Source of the DNA: a bacterium
GTDB lineage: Bacteria; Patescibacteriota; UBA1384; XYA2-FULL-43-10; 1-14-0-10-43-13
NCBI GenBank assembly: GCA_030649445.1
Contig: JAUSKR010000026.1
Coordinates: 1-6,611, forward strand
Direction of reading: 5' to 3'
DNA: 6,611 nt
Of the stretch, positions 6,175 to 6,611 are shown piece by piece. Both the position numbers and the translations under genes were made by a program. The notes below the pieces were generated by a model, which did no database searches, had not been told where the DNA came from, and saw only the letters and a program-made list of their open reading frames with translations. Numbering within the stretch: the stretch's first letter is position 1; every line of letters starts with the position of its first letter.

Positions 6175-6611
6175 TTAGGCATCGAGGTTTTGAACGGTTT
6201 TTGCTCTTGTCTGTATAAACTTCTTGCGCGGTGGGACTTGATCTCCCATCAACATCGTGAATACCGCATCAGCTTTTTCAATATCATCTAAGGTAACTTG
6301 AAGTAATACGCGATTTTCCGGATTCATTGTCGTTTCCCAAAGTTGTTCCGCGCTCATCTCACCCAAACCCTTGAACCGCTGGATTGACGGTTTGCCCGCA
6401 GTTTTAATTTTGGCTTCAGTGGCTTCATCTTCATCACTTTCTTCTTGTTCCACTTCCCCAGTTTCCTGATCCTCCTGAGTACTAAGTACTGCGGACTGTG
6501 TACTCTTATTCATCAACTTTTTCACCGCTTCGTCGCGCTCTTTTTCGGTATAAACCCAAAGCTTTTCCTTGCCCTTCGTCACCGAAAAAAGTGGCGGCTG
6601 AGCGATATAAA
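6175..6611 (-). CDS. gyrB: DNA gyrase subunit B, C-terminal part (5' end outside the window)
   Basis: GyrB is the ATPase and TOPRIM subunit that partners GyrA. The frame enters from the right edge with YIAQPPLFSVTKGKEKLW, matching the GyrB stretch YIAQPPLYKV. It ends with IQRFKGLGEMSAEQLWETTM, then QVTLDDIEKADAVFTMLMGD, then PRKKFI and the C-terminal NLDA, with TAA at 6177-6175. About 144 codons are visible. The in-frame GTG at 6582 is internal and not a start, because conserved GyrB sequence continues upstream of it. The large insert of E. coli-type GyrB is absent from this stretch. However, a Ser/Glu/Asp-rich segment of about 36 residues (6397-6504) sits before the KGLGEM motif, where short GyrBs have only a brief linker. 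The ATPase domain and main TOPRIM acidic residues lie outside the window and cannot be judged. Confidence 0.95.
   Translation of the reverse strand, partial: YIAQPPLFSVTKGKEKLWVYTEKERDEAVKKLMNKSTQSAVLSTQEDQETGEVEQEESDEDEATEAKIKTAGKPSIQRFKGLGEMSAEQLWETTMNPENRVLLQVTLDDIEKADAVFTMLMGDQVPPRKKFIQTRAKTVQNLDA
6478..6490. repeat. AGTACT direct repeat within gyrB
   Basis: AGTACT-A-AGTACT gives two copies with a 7-base period inside the acidic insert of gyrB, with a further GTACT-like copy (TGTACT) at 6499-6504. On the coding strand the segment encodes STQSAVLSTQ. It may mark where a repeat entered the reading frame. Confidence 0.5.

Noticed and set aside
6580..6582. GTG as the start of a short separate gene at the right edge
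   Set aside because: Conserved GyrB sequence (YIAQPPLF) continues upstream in the same frame to the window edge, so this is internal to gyrB.

Overview
The window most resembles a small-genome bacterium of the Candidate Phyla Radiation (Patescibacteria, perhaps Parcubacteria). This placement is an inference. It rests on a compact IF-2 with a very short N-terminus, a gyrB-gyrA-infB order, short palindromic repeats in the gaps, and a promoter with an extended TGG-TAAGAT type -10. TGA is used as a stop by both gyrA and infB, so the genetic code is standard and the TGA-recoding lineages (Gracilibacteria/SR1) are excluded. No marker here fixes the lineage.

All genes run on the minus strand, so transcription goes from high to low coordinates. 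At the right edge is the 3' end of gyrB (6611 to 6175). After an 83-base gap with a GC-rich hairpin and a heptamer tandem repeat comes complete gyrA (6091 to 3062, 1009 aa). The 208-base gap before infB holds a mosaic of short dispersed repeats and then a plausible infB promoter. Complete infB (2853 to 1066, 595 aa) follows. GyrA and GyrB together make DNA gyrase, which sets chromosome supercoiling. IF-2 is the GTPase that delivers initiator tRNA to the ribosome. These are housekeeping functions with no evident pathway link.

The 543 bases after infB (1065 to 523) hold no convincing gene but are rich in structure: a repeat ending in imperfect inverted TGTCATYCTGA termini, a terminator-like hairpin for minus-strand transcripts, a perfect 44-bp palindrome with no loop, and a 10-bp spaced inverted repeat. 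Beyond them, 522 to 1 is the 5' part of an unrecognised gene. Its region is about 56% G+C by hand count, while sampled infB lines range from about 32 to 45%. It may be transferred DNA, or the contig may be misjoined near the palindrome.

I found no new defence, mobile or biosynthetic system. The points most worth checking are the palindrome and composition break, the isoleucine at the quinolone-contact position of GyrA, the altered GyrA box, the acidic insert in GyrB, and the nested repeats.
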